Part shown: one piece after another, positions 42,574-51,032 of the stretch
Layout of the letters: every line of letters starts with the position of its first letter
Position numbering within the stretch: position 1 is the stretch's first letter
From: Cupriavidus sp. AU9028
GTDB lineage: Bacteria > Pseudomonadota > Gammaproteobacteria > Burkholderiales > Burkholderiaceae
Length of the DNA stretch: 64,000 bases
Direction: 5' to 3'
NCBI RefSeq assembly: GCF_019795295.1
Contig: NZ_JAIMCG010000015.1
Location: 62,001 to 126,000, forward strand
Translations under genes and position numbers: made by a program
Notes under the pieces: generated by a model
The model's input: the letters and a program-made list of their open reading frames with translations, nothing else
Databases searched by the model: none
What the model was told of the DNA's origin: nothing

Positions 42574-42629
42574 GGCGCGGTGGGCGCCGCCGATGGGGCC
42601 TGCCGGCCGAATGCCGCCAGTCGACCGGA

Positions 42630-43181
42630 CTAGCGCTTGCCCTCGCGCGGGAAGACCGGCACCACCTTCAGTTCGGCAGGCGAGACCGGCGTACCCGCTT
42701 CGTCGATCAGTGCGGCATGGACCTTCAGGCCGCTACGGGTCGAGCGCACCTCGGCAGGACCGCCGCATTCGCCGGCAAGGTGGCGGTCGCCCCATTGCAT
42801 CAGGCCGACGATCACCGGCAGCAGCTCGACCGCCGCGCGCGTGGGTCGATACGCGTCGCGCGCCCGCGCACCCGGCTCCCGATAGGTTTCCCGCCGCAGC
42901 AGGCCGGCCTCCGTCAGCGTCTTCAGGCGGGCGGAGAGCACAGCCGGGGAGCAGTGCAGCCGCGCCAGGAAGTCGTCGAAGCGGCTGACCCCCTGCAGCA
43001 CATCGCGCAGGATCAGAATCGACCACTTCTCGCCGATCAGCGCCAGGGTGGCCGCGATCGAGCAGCGCCGCAGCTGGTCCTCCAGCAGCGATGCGGCAGG
43101 ATCGGCTGCGGGCGCCGGGGCGGGAGACGAGGCCGGCGCCGGACGGGACGGGCGGGCGGTGGACGCGGCGGATCGAGTCAT
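42630..43181 (-). CDS. HxlR-family winged-helix regulator
   Basis: A 183-residue regulator. After an Ala/Pro-rich N-terminus of about 35 residues, the HxlR domain starts CSIAATLALIGEKWSILILRDVLQGVSRFDDF and continues HCSPAVLSARLKTLTEAGLL with wing AYRPTRAAVELLPVI, all typical. The conserved first Cys may be a redox or electrophile sensor. It is divergent from a GNAT acetyltransferase gene 87 bases away, its most likely target, and is separated from the nitrate operon by that operon's own promoter region. Signal unknown. Confidence 0.88.
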   Translation of the reverse strand: MTRSAASTARPSRPAPASSPAPAPAADPAASLLEDQLRRCSIAATLALIGEKWSILILRDVLQGVSRFDDFLARLHCSPAVLSARLKTLTEAGLLRRETYREPGARARDAYRPTRAAVELLPVIVGLMQWGDRHLAGECGGPAEVRSTRSGLKVHAALIDEAGTPVSPAELKVVPVFPREGKR

Positions 43182-43208
43182 AGCCGAAGCTTAGCAGTCT
43201 GGCTTCAT

Positions 43209-43261
43209 TTGCAAAAGTCAGGATTGCGCCTATACTCTGGCTACACGATTCATAGTCAGGA
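43209..43261 (+). promoter_or_regulatory. GNAT gene promoter with direct repeats
   Basis: TTGCAA (43209-43214) and TATACT (43231-43236) are 16 bases apart on the plus strand. GTCAGGA occurs twice (43217-43223 and 43255-43261), once in the spacer and once over the ribosome site, a plausible HxlR control arrangement. Confidence 0.45.
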
Positions 43262-43268
43262 GCCAGCC

Positions 43269-43853
43269 ATGCCGACCGAGACCCTTGGCACCATGCGCAC
43301 GGGGCGCAGCGCCTTGCCGCTGACGATCCGGCGGCCGGGCCCCTCCGACCTGATCGCCCAGCGCGCCTTCGTGCAGGGCCTGTCGCGGGAAAGCCGCTAC
43401 TTGCGCTTCCTGACGGGGGGCGGCGTACCCGACGAGATCGCCACGGCGGTGGTGTCGGTGCCGGACGGCCTGCTGGTCACGGTGACGGAAGAGGATGGTC
43501 AGGGGGAACGGATCGTCGCCAACGGCCATTTCGTCCCCGACGCGCACGGGCAGGCCGAGCTGGCGCTGGTGGTCGACGACCGCTGGCAGGGGCGCGGCAT
43601 TGGCCGGGCGTTGCTGGGCCGGCTGGTGCGCGAGGCGCGCGAACGGGGGCTGCAAGCGCTGCATGGCGAGGTGCTGAGCGAGAACCGGCGCATGCTGGCG
43701 CTCGCGCGCGACCAGGGGTTCAGCGTCGCCCGCCATCCCGGCGATGCGACCGTCCATCAGATCCGGCTGACGTTCGCTGCCGAGCGGCCGGCCCGGCAAT
43801 CGGAAGCGGCGCGTGGCGCCTGGCTGGCGGAGGACTGGTTCTCGATGCGCTAG
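43269..43853 (+). CDS. GNAT-family N-acetyltransferase
   Basis: A 194-residue acetyltransferase. The acetyl-CoA loop is DRWQGRGIGRALLGRLVREARERG (Q/R-x-x-G-x-G/A). Strand beta-4 is QAELALVVDD, and the following helix ends LHGEVLSENRRMLALARDQGF, the usual C-terminal GNAT segment. The N-terminal IRRPGPSDLIAQRAFVQGLSRESRYLRFL resembles domains fused to acyl-CoA synthetases that acetylate lysines, so protein acetylation is possible. AGGAGCCAGCC precedes ATG 43269. Divergent from the HxlR regulator; the last 4 bases overlap the convergent exporter gene. Confidence 0.87.
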   Translation: MPTETLGTMRTGRSALPLTIRRPGPSDLIAQRAFVQGLSRESRYLRFLTGGGVPDEIATAVVSVPDGLLVTVTEEDGQGERIVANGHFVPDAHGQAELALVVDDRWQGRGIGRALLGRLVREARERGLQALHGEVLSENRRMLALARDQGFSVARHPGDATVHQIRLTFAAERPARQSEAARGAWLAEDWFSMR

Positions 43854-44728
43854 TCGGCGCCGCGCGGCGCCCGGGCGGTGGCGGTGCAGCCGACCGAGGC
43901 GGCGATGATGCAGCCGATCGCCAGCCACTGCGTGGGACTCAGGCTCTCGTGCAGCATCACCAGCCCCGCCAGCGCGCCCATGGCCGGCTCCATGCTGAGC
44001 AGGATGCCGAAGGTACGGCGCGGCAGGCGCTTGAGCGCGACCATTTCCAGCGAATAGGGGATCGCGCTGGACAGGATGCCAACCGCCAGGCCGGCGAGCA
44101 GCAGCGTGGGCGAGAACAATGCGGTACCGGCATGCGCGATGCCGAACGGCGACACCACCAGCGCGGCCATCAGCAGGCCCAGCGAGGTCGCCTGCCCGCC
44201 GTGCGCGTTGCCGGCGCGCTGCCCGAAGATGATGTAGAGCGCCCAGCCGACGCCGGCGGCCAGTGCGTAGGCCATGCCGACCGGATCGAGACTGGCGGCA
44301 TCGGCGCGCAGCGGCAACAGCAGCAGCAGCCCTGCCACCGCCAGCGCGATCCAGACGAAGTCCAGCGCCCGGCGCGACGAGGCGATCGCTACCGCCAGCG
44401 GCCCGGTGAACTCGATGGCGATGGCAAGGCCGAGCGGCACCGTGCGCAGCGACATATAGAACAGCAGGTTGGTCATGCCGAGCGCCGACCCATACAACGC
44501 GATGGCACGCGCGTCGCGTCCGGCCAGCGGCCAGCGCCAGGGGCGCCAGACCATCAGCAGGATCAACGCGGAGAAGCCGACCCGCAGCGCCGTGGTGCCC
44601 TGCGCGCCGACCGCGTCGAACAGACTCTTGGCGAACGAGGTGCCAATGCACAGCGAGGCCATCGAGCCCATCAGGGCCAGTACGGCAAGCAGGGTGGAGC
44701 GGTCTGCGGCGGTGTCGGATACCTGCAC
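43850..44728 (-). CDS. RhtA-like EamA-family inner-membrane exporter
   Basis: A 292-residue protein with ten predicted transmembrane helices in two EamA repeats. It begins with a short hydrophilic tail then LLAVLALMGSMASLCIGTSFAKSLFDAVGAQGTTALRVGFSAL, characteristic of RhtA (threonine/homoserine export in E. coli). The second repeat ends LPRRTFGILLSMEPAMGALAGLVMLHESLSPTQWLAIGCI, also RhtA-like. The substrate here is inferred only from similarity. Its stop overlaps the convergent GNAT stop by four bases. Confidence 0.85.
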   Translation of the reverse strand: MQVSDTAADRSTLLAVLALMGSMASLCIGTSFAKSLFDAVGAQGTTALRVGFSALILLMVWRPWRWPLAGRDARAIALYGSALGMTNLLFYMSLRTVPLGLAIAIEFTGPLAVAIASSRRALDFVWIALAVAGLLLLLPLRADAASLDPVGMAYALAAGVGWALYIIFGQRAGNAHGGQATSLGLLMAALVVSPFGIAHAGTALFSPTLLLAGLAVGILSSAIPYSLEMVALKRLPRRTFGILLSMEPAMGALAGLVMLHESLSPTQWLAIGCIIAASVGCTATARAPRGAD

Positions 44729-45002
44729 GGTGTCTTCGGGAATGGTGGATCTGGTGGGGCTGCACTGCCGCTACGGTTGGCCGGGGCGGACAGGACGAGA
44801 GTGTATGCGATGCCCGGCCATGGGCGTGCCTCACGGCGGGGCATGCGCAGCGCGGCCGGGCAGATTCCTGCGCATTGCTGGCACATCCTGCACCAATGCC
44901 GTGAATCCTTGATCCAGCGCAAGAATGCCTGCCGCCGAAGCCTTCAGGCGCGCGAAATCGCTGCCGTTAGCAGGCCTTTCCACCCCTGATCGAGATACGC
45001 AC

Positions 45003-46970
45003 GTGACCGCATTGCTTCACCCCGCGGTGCGCCTGATGGCGCGACTGACGATTGCACGAAAGCTGGCGCTGCTGGCGGCCCTGTTCCTGCTGCCGCTGAG
45101 CGGCACGCTCTACCTGGTCTTCGAAGACCGCCTCCACGCCATCCACGCCAATCGCGCGGAGCTGGATGGCCTGCGCGTGGTGAAGTCGAGCCTGGACCTG
45201 ATGCGCGACATGCAGGTGCGCCGCGGCGCCGCGGCGTCGCTGCTGGCGGGCAACGCCAGCTTCCGCCCGCTCTACGAGGCGGCGGACGGCCGTATCGGGC
45301 AACACCTCATCGCACTGGGCACTGCCGCGGATGCCACCGGCAACCGCGCGATCGTGGAGCGCACCGCTGCGATCGCGGAAGCGGTGGGGCAACTGCGCAA
45401 GGCGGGGCTGGACCGCCCCGCGCCGGCGCTTTTTGCCGACCATACCGAACTGGTGAAGCGGATTCGCTTCTATATCGGCGATGTGGCCAACCACAGCACG
45501 CTGGCACTCGATGCCGAAAGCGCCTCGTATTACCTGATCAACCTGATGGTGGCGCCGATGCCGAGGCTGGCCGAGCTTGCCGCCGTCAGCCGCGGCCGGG
45601 GCGCGGCGATCATCACGCAGGGCGGCTTCAGCGGGCCCGCGCAACAGGCAGAACTGGTGGCAATGGCCGAGCAGATCCGCGAAGGGCTGGAACTGGCACG
45701 CCTCGATGTCGCGCGCGTGCTGCGCGCTGCCCCGGCGCATCGCGCCCGGGTGGAGCAGGAGCTGGCGAGGCTGGCGGCCATGGATGGCTTCCTCGCGACG
45801 CTGCAGAACCGCGTGCTCGGCCCCACCGGCATCGGCATCGACGCGAAGGCGTATTTCGACGAGGGCACGACCGCCATCGAGGCGGTATCGACTGCCAACC
45901 TGGCGTTCGCCGCGCTCGTCGAGCAGATGCTGCAGGACCGTACCGCTGCGCAGACGCGCGCCCTGACCCTGGTCGGGGCCAGCGCGCTCCTTGCCGTCGC
46001 GCTCGCGTTCTATCTGTTCTCCGGCTTCAGCCATGGCATGCGCGGCGACGTGGCGCGCGTGGCCGAAGCGGTCCAGCGCATCAATGCCGGCGACCTGACC
46101 GTGCAGCTGCATTCGGACGGCCACGATGAACTGAGCCAGACGCTGCGGCACCTGGGCGGCATGATCGAGACCTGGCGCCGGCTGGTGCGTGAGACGCGCA
46201 TCAGTGCAGAGAGCGTGCTGGTGGCGGCCGGCCAGATCGCGCAAGGCAACCAGGACCTGTCGCAACGGACCGAGCAGCAGGCCAGCGCGCTGGAGGAGAC
46301 CGCCGCCAGCATGGAACAGATGACCGCGATCGTGCGGCAGAACGCGGACAATGCCGCGGCGGGACGCACGCTGGTCAACGAGGCCGCCGGACTGGCAACA
46401 TCGGGCGGCGCCGCCGTCGAGCAAGTGCGCGAGACGATGGCGGCGATCCAGGGCGATTCCGCGCGCGTGGTGGACATCATCGGGGTGATCGACGCAATCG
46501 CCTTCCAGACCAACATTCTGGCGCTCAACGCGGCGGTGGAAGCGGCGCGTGCGGGCGAGCACGGCAGGGGCTTCGCAGTGGTGGCGCAGGAAGTGCGCAG
46601 CCTGGCGCAGCGCTCGGCCAACTCGGCGCGCGAGATCGGCACGCTGCTCTCGCACTCGGTGCAGCGGATCGAGAACGGCTTCGAGCAGGCCAATCAGGCG
46701 AGCGAGACCATCCGCAGCGTGGTGGACGCCGTGCGCCGCATCGCCACCATGACCAGCGAGATCAGCCAGGCGTCGTTGGAACAGAGCAGCGGCATCGCGC
46801 AAGTGGGACAGGCCGTTGCGCAAATGGACCAGACCACGCAGCAGAACGCGGCGCTGGTGGAGGAGGCCGCGGCCGCCGCGACCACCTTGCGGGATCAGGC
46901 GATGGCGCTGGAGCGCGCCATCGCGCGCTATCGGATCGATGCGGGTCCGGCGCGGCTGGCCGTGGGTTGA
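45003..46970 (+). CDS. Methyl-accepting chemotaxis protein with large helical periplasmic domain
   Basis: About 655 residues from GTG 45003 (an ATG at 44925 would add 26 residues without a membrane signal). TM1 is near residues 20-40. A long helical periplasmic domain of about 290 residues contains [14 protein letters not shown] and [14 protein letters not shown], elements like those of NIT-type nitrate/nitrite sensing domains. TM2 ([22 protein letters not shown]), HAMP, and the signalling domain follow: methylation helix [17 protein letters not shown] and tip [20 protein letters not shown]. There is no terminal docking pentapeptide. Neighbouring genes give no clue except the nitrate operon 2.7 kb away. 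Confidence 0.9.
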   Translation: MTALLHPAVRLMARLTIARKLALLAALFLLPLSGTLYLVFEDRLHAIHANRAELDGLRVVKSSLDLMRDMQVRRGAAASLLAGNASFRPLYEAADGRIGQHLIALGTAADATGNRAIVERTAAIAEAVGQLRKAGLDRPAPALFADHTELVKRIRFYIGDVANHSTLALDAESASYYLINLMVAPMPRLAELAAVSRGRGAAIITQGGFSGPAQQAELVAMAEQIREGLELARLDVARVLRAAPAHRARVEQELARLAAMDGFLATLQNRVLGPTGIGIDAKAYFDEGTTAIEAVSTANLAFAALVEQMLQDRTAAQTRALTLVGASALLAVALAFYLFSGFSHGMRGDVARVAEAVQRINAGDLTVQLHSDGHDELSQTLRHLGGMIETWRRLVRETRISAESVLVAAGQIAQGNQDLSQRTEQQASALEETAASMEQMTAIVRQNADNAAAGRTLVNEAAGLATSGGAAVEQVRETMAAIQGDSARVVDIIGVIDAIAFQTNILALNAAVEAARAGEHGRGFAVVAQEVRSLAQRSANSAREIGTLLSHSVQRIENGFEQANQASETIRSVVDAVRRIATMTSEISQASLEQSSGIAQVGQAVAQMDQTTQQNAALVEEAAAAATTLRDQAMALERAIARYRIDAGPARLAVG

Positions 46971-47000
46971 GTCAGTCTGACGGCGCGCGCGCCGCGAACG

Positions 47001-47282
47001 TCAGCCGCGTTCCGGTACGCTGGCCGACGGGTCCGGCGGGGCGCTCGCCTCCAGCTTGCGCGCCTTGACCATGCCGCGCAGGTTCAGTGCCGCCAGGGCG
47101 AACTGCAGCACAACAAGCGCCCAGGCACTGCTGTAGACGCCCCAGATCACCCACAGCACATTGCTGACGATAAACACCCAGAAGCCGAGCTTGCGCCGCG
47201 TGGCGGACCTCGAGCCCACCAGCCAGGTGGCGCCCACCGTCACGACCATCGCCGGCCACTGCAGCATATCGATCCAGTCCAT
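47001..47282 (-). CDS. Small membrane protein, unassigned
   Basis: A 93-residue protein starting MDWIDMLQWPAMVVTVGATWLVG, with GGAGAG six bases before the ATG at 47282. Three hydrophobic segments: about residues 10-25, LGFWVFIVSNVLWVIWGVYS, and WALVVLQFALAALNLRGM. The NxLW...WG...A...LQ..L...N..G pattern resembles small proteins related to PnuC-type vitamin transporters or bacterial SWEET-like half-transporters, but identity is not firm. It is convergent with the chemoreceptor gene. Confidence 0.65.
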   Translation of the reverse strand: MDWIDMLQWPAMVVTVGATWLVGSRSATRRKLGFWVFIVSNVLWVIWGVYSSAWALVVLQFALAALNLRGMVKARKLEASAPPDPSASVPERG

Positions 47283-47430
47283 CGACTCTCCACGCACGCG
47301 CAAGGGCGAAATGCCCATCCCGCAGCATAGAGGCTGGGGCCGGAGGGCCACCATGGGAGAGGTCCCGCTTCGCTTGTCGGCCTAATCCGACAAGCCGGGC
47401 AATGCGCTCCAGGGGTAGCCCGAGCGCCCG

Positions 47431-47540
47431 CTGCCCTCTCCCCCGGCCCCTCTCCCGCAAGCGGGCGAGGGGAGCAAACCGAGAGCATGTCGCATCGCTG
47501 GGGGTTTGCTCCTTTTTCCCGCAAGCAGGCGAGGGGCGCG
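47431..47540. repeat. REP-like palindrome pair, one copy degraded
   Basis: The copy at 47432-47480 reads CCCTCTCCCCCGGCCCCTCT then CCCGCAAGCGGGCGAGGGG. A mirror copy at 47502-47538 has decayed (TTTGCTCCTTTTTCCCGCAA). They lie between the small membrane protein gene and the MFS gene stop. Confidence 0.75.
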
Positions 47541-47549
47541 AATCTTTGG

Positions 47550-48782
47550 TCAGGCAGTCGCGGCGGCGCGCGGAGGCCCCGGGCGGGCGCGAACGGCGAA
47601 CAGCACTTGCACCACCCCTGCACCGAGGCCAAGGCCCACGCCAACCTGCCAGGCGAGCGTGTACGAGCCGAGCGCGTCGTACAGCAGGCCGCCACCGAGC
47701 GCGCCGACGAAGCTGCCGATCTGGTGGCTGAAGAAGGCGACGCCCGCGAGCATGGCCTGCCAGCGCAGGCCGAAGGTCTGCGCGATCCAGCCGGACACCA
47801 GCGGCGCGACGCCCAGCCACAGGAAGCCCATGATGCCGGCGAACAGCAGCGTGCTGGACGGCGTGGGCAGCGACGAGAAATACCAGATCAGCGTCGCCGA
47901 GCGCGTCAGATAGATGCCGCCGAGCAGCAGCTGCTTGTTGACCCGTCCGCCGGCCCAGCCGAAGAAGAGGCTGCCGAGCACGTTGAAGCCGCCGATCATG
48001 CCGAGTGCCTGGGCGCTCAGCATCGGGTCCATGCCGCACACTTCCAGGTAGGACGGCAGGTGGGTGGTGAGGAACACCAGCTGCATGCCACAGACGAAAT
48101 AGGCCAGCGCCATCACCACGAACGGTGGGTGCCGCAGCGCACTGCGCAGCGCCTCGCGCGCGTTCTGTTGCAGGGCGCCGGCGACCGTCGGCAATGGCAG
48201 GCGATCGACGCGGCCGGCCATCCACGCGGCAGGCACCATGGCCAGTGCCAGCACGACGAAGGCGCCCAGGCCGAAGCGCCAGCCATATTCCTGCGCGACC
48301 ACCTGCCCGAGCGGCGCGGCGATCAGCGCGCCGATGGATCCGGCGGCGGACACGATGCCCAGTACCGTGCTGCGCATCGCGGCGGAGACCGGCCGCGCGG
48401 CGGCTGCCATGGCAATCGCGCTGCCGGTACAGGCCATCGAAGCGCCAATGGCGATGCCGGCGCCCAGTGTCACGGTGACCATGCCCTGCGAGGTCGCCAG
48501 CAATACCAGGCCGACGAGATAGAGCAAGGCACCGCCGACCATCAGCGGGCGAAAGCCGACGCGCGCGGCCCAGGCGCCCGCCAACGGCTGCAGGATGCCC
48601 CATACCAGGTTCTGGACCGCGATGGCGATGGTGAAGTCCGACACCGAGATGCCGATGTCGCGGGTCAGCGGCGGCATGAAGATGCCCAGGCTCTGCCGCA
48701 ATCCCATCGCCAGGCTCAACATGACCGACGCGCCGAGCAGAATGGGCAACGCCGGGCGAAGGGAGGAAAGGCGGTCGGTCAC
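47550..48782 (-). CDS. MFS transporter, OFA/monocarboxylate-like
   Basis: A 410-residue, 12-TM major facilitator. It begins MTDRLSSLRPALPILLGASVMLSLAMGLRQSLGIFMPPLTRDIGIS, typical of bacterial MFS carriers for organic acids; the inter-helix 2-3 motif is GAWAARVGFRPLMVGG and the 8-9 copy is GWAGGRVNKQLLLGG. The start codon is GTG (48780-48782), which opens a sensible N-terminus; the ribosome site is poor. Substrate is unknown; carboxylates are the best guess. Confidence 0.85.
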   Translation of the reverse strand: MTDRLSSLRPALPILLGASVMLSLAMGLRQSLGIFMPPLTRDIGISVSDFTIAIAVQNLVWGILQPLAGAWAARVGFRPLMVGGALLYLVGLVLLATSQGMVTVTLGAGIAIGASMACTGSAIAMAAAARPVSAAMRSTVLGIVSAAGSIGALIAAPLGQVVAQEYGWRFGLGAFVVLALAMVPAAWMAGRVDRLPLPTVAGALQQNAREALRSALRHPPFVVMALAYFVCGMQLVFLTTHLPSYLEVCGMDPMLSAQALGMIGGFNVLGSLFFGWAGGRVNKQLLLGGIYLTRSATLIWYFSSLPTPSSTLLFAGIMGFLWLGVAPLVSGWIAQTFGLRWQAMLAGVAFFSHQIGSFVGALGGGLLYDALGSYTLAWQVGVGLGLGAGVVQVLFAVRARPGPPRAAATA

Positions 48783-49194
48783 GATGCTTGTCTCGCGGGA
48801 GCTCGGGCAGGCACGCCAGCAGGCGATCCGGCGTCATGGCGCCAGGGCGGCGCCGGGAGTCGGCTTCCCGATTTGTTGTTGTGGATGTTGTCGTGGACGC
48901 GGGCGGGCGCCGGCAAGGCCGCACCGCCCGCGTCTGGCGAGGGTAAGTCGGGGCGGGGCGGGTTGTCAATTTTTCAAAGGGTGCCTCTGGACGGCCGAGG
49001 TTCGTCTCATGCCATCCGGAAAGAGGGGCCACTGAAGAGTGGGCGGTTGTATTTCCGCCGCGGTCGCAGGGCCAGTGGCCGTTGCCCTCTCCCCCGGCCC
49101 CTCTCCCGCAAGCGGGCGAGGGGAGCACACCGACGGCGGGCAACGCGCAGCGGGCGACGATTGGCGCGGCATGCTTATTGCACCCTGCCGCCGC
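48783..49194. other. Divergent intergenic region with one REP-like copy
   Basis: 412 bases between the MFS and helicase genes. No credible gene is present; the frames crossing it are extensions of the helicase frame through the repeat. A single repeat copy (49083-49130) reads CCCTCTCCCCCGGCCCCTCT then CCCGCAAGCGGGCGAGGGG. The AT-richer TTGTCAATTTTTCAAAG near 48963-48980 is the likeliest promoter zone. Confidence 0.6.
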
Positions 49195-50943
49195 ATGTCG
49201 ACGACACTTCCACCCCATGTGGTCGAACTGCTCCGTGAGCGGTTCGACATCACCGCGTTGCGCCCTGGCCAGGCCGAGGTGATCGAGAGCGTGCTCCAGG
49301 GCCACGACACGCTGGCCGTATTGCCGACCGGCAGCGGCAAGTCGCTGTGCTATCAGGTTCCCTCGCTTTGCCTGGACGGATTGACGGTGGTGGTGTCGCC
49401 GCTCATCGCGCTGATGCAGGACCAGGCGGAGAAGCTCGACGAGCTGGATATGGAACCAGCCGTGGTCAACAGCGCGGTGGGCGATGCCGCGGCGGACGCG
49501 GCGCTGGAAAGCGTGGCGCGGCGCGACGAGCGCATCGTGCTGACAACACCGGAGCAATTGCAGGACCCCGAAGTCATCGCCTCGCTGCGGCGCAACCGCA
49601 TCGCGCTGTTGACGGTGGACGAGGCCCACTGCATCTCGCAATGGGGGCATGACTTCCGTCCCGCCTATCTCGGCATCCCGGATGCGATCGATGCATTGGG
49701 ACGCCCGCCGGTGCTCGCGCTTACGGCGACGGCAACGGACAAGCTGATCCACGATATCGCCGCGCAACTGCGGCTGCGATCGCTGTGCGTGATAAAGGGC
49801 GCGCTCTACCGGCCCAATCTCGTCTACGCCGTGCAGCATGTGCGTGGCGACGCGGAACGGATGCAGGCGGTACGGCAGCTGGTGACGAATACCGCCGGCA
49901 GCGGGATCGTCTATTGCGCGACCGTGCGCGAAGCGCAGCGGCTGCATGCGGGGCTGGAAGAGGCGGGCGAGAGTGTCGCGCTGTACCACGGCAAGTGCAC
50001 TGCGGCGCAGCGCCGCGACAGCCAGTCCGCCTTCATGTCGGGCGACGTCCGCGTGATGGTGGCGACCAATGCCTTCGGCATGGGTATCGACAAGCCCGAC
50101 GTCCGCTTCATCGTGCATGCGCAGCTGCCTGGCAGCCTCGACGCCTACTATCAGGAGACCGGGCGGGCAGGACGCGACGGCGAACGCGCGCAATGCACGC
50201 TGTTGCATGATGAACGGGACAAGCAGGTACAGCAGTTCTTCCTCGCCAACCGGTATCCCTCGGTCGATACGCTGGAACAAGCGGTGCGCGCGCTCGATGC
50301 GGCCGGCAAGCAGGGACCGGTCACCGCGGCGGTGCTGCGGGAGGCCCTGCCAAAGGTGGGCCAGCGCAAGCTGCAGGTCTCGCTGAAGATGCTCTGCGAT
50401 GCGGGCGTGGCGCAGCGCGACCGGCGCGGCCGTTATCGCCGGATCGAGGCGAAGGCGCCCGCGGAAGGCGAGAGTGGTGGCGGCAGCGGCGGCGTCACTG
50501 CGGCCGTCGAGGCGATCGCCGCACAGTATGAGACGCGCAGCCGCGAGGACCGCGCGGTGCTCGAAGCGATGCTGCGTTATGCGCGCAGCGGGCGCTGCCG
50601 CTGGTCGATGCTGCTCGAATACTACGGCGAGCAGGGCGGGCCCGAGCGCTGCGGCACCTGTGACAGCTGTCTGCGGGCCGAAGAGGCGGCGTGCCATCCG
50701 GTCGATCCGCTGCCCCAGACGCGCAGCACGACGGAAAAGGGCGCGGGCCATGTGCCGGCGCCGCGCTTTGCGGAAGGCGATCGGGTGCGGGCCCGCCGCT
50801 ATGGCGCCGGCATCGTCGTTGCGACCACGCTGGAGCGCGTCGACGTGCGCTTTCCCGATGGCGATATCCGCCGCTTCTTGCCGCGCTATCTGCGCGCCGA
50901 TCAGGAGGGGCAGCACGGCAGCGTGGCGCAGCCCGCGGCGTGA
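49195..50943 (+). CDS. RecQ-like ATP-dependent DNA helicase with Tudor/SH3-like C-terminus
   Basis: About 582 residues from ATG 49195 (ATG 49171 is an alternative). Helicase motifs: I LPTGSGKSLCYQ, II VDEAHCISQWGHDFR including the RecQ aromatic-rich loop, IV-V IVYCATVREAQRL and ATNAFGMGIDKPDVR, VI YYQETGRAGRDG. The zinc-binding region is reduced but present (GRCRWSMLLEYYGEQ with CGTCDSC). The winged-helix domain is recognisable (VGQRKLQVSLKMLCDAGVA). There is no HRDC domain. Instead residues about 520-570 read FAEGDRVRARRYGAGIVVATT...VDVRFPDGDIRRFLPRYL, resembling the C-terminal Tudor-like domain of UvrD/PcrA. It acts in DNA repair. Confidence 0.88.
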   Translation: MSTTLPPHVVELLRERFDITALRPGQAEVIESVLQGHDTLAVLPTGSGKSLCYQVPSLCLDGLTVVVSPLIALMQDQAEKLDELDMEPAVVNSAVGDAAADAALESVARRDERIVLTTPEQLQDPEVIASLRRNRIALLTVDEAHCISQWGHDFRPAYLGIPDAIDALGRPPVLALTATATDKLIHDIAAQLRLRSLCVIKGALYRPNLVYAVQHVRGDAERMQAVRQLVTNTAGSGIVYCATVREAQRLHAGLEEAGESVALYHGKCTAAQRRDSQSAFMSGDVRVMVATNAFGMGIDKPDVRFIVHAQLPGSLDAYYQETGRAGRDGERAQCTLLHDERDKQVQQFFLANRYPSVDTLEQAVRALDAAGKQGPVTAAVLREALPKVGQRKLQVSLKMLCDAGVAQRDRRGRYRRIEAKAPAEGESGGGSGGVTAAVEAIAAQYETRSREDRAVLEAMLRYARSGRCRWSMLLEYYGEQGGPERCGTCDSCLRAEEAACHPVDPLPQTRSTTEKGAGHVPAPRFAEGDRVRARRYGAGIVVATTLERVDVRFPDGDIRRFLPRYLRADQEGQHGSVAQPAA

Positions 50944-51032
50944 TGCCGCGATGGCAGGTTTCTTGCACCTTTCCCGCCATGCGCCGCACCTCGGGTGCGC
51001 GCAACACTCAGTCTAACCAGATGGAGGACACC

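Noticed and set aside
44878-44900. Possible second sigma-54 promoter before the chemoreceptor (TGGCACATCCTGCACC)
   Set aside because: The distance between GG and GC is two bases too short for sigma-54.
46972-50916. 1314-codon open frame on the minus strand
   Set aside because: It runs antisense across the MFS and helicase genes. The translation is Arg/Ala/His-rich low-quality sequence with no motif; such long shadow frames are normal at this GC content.
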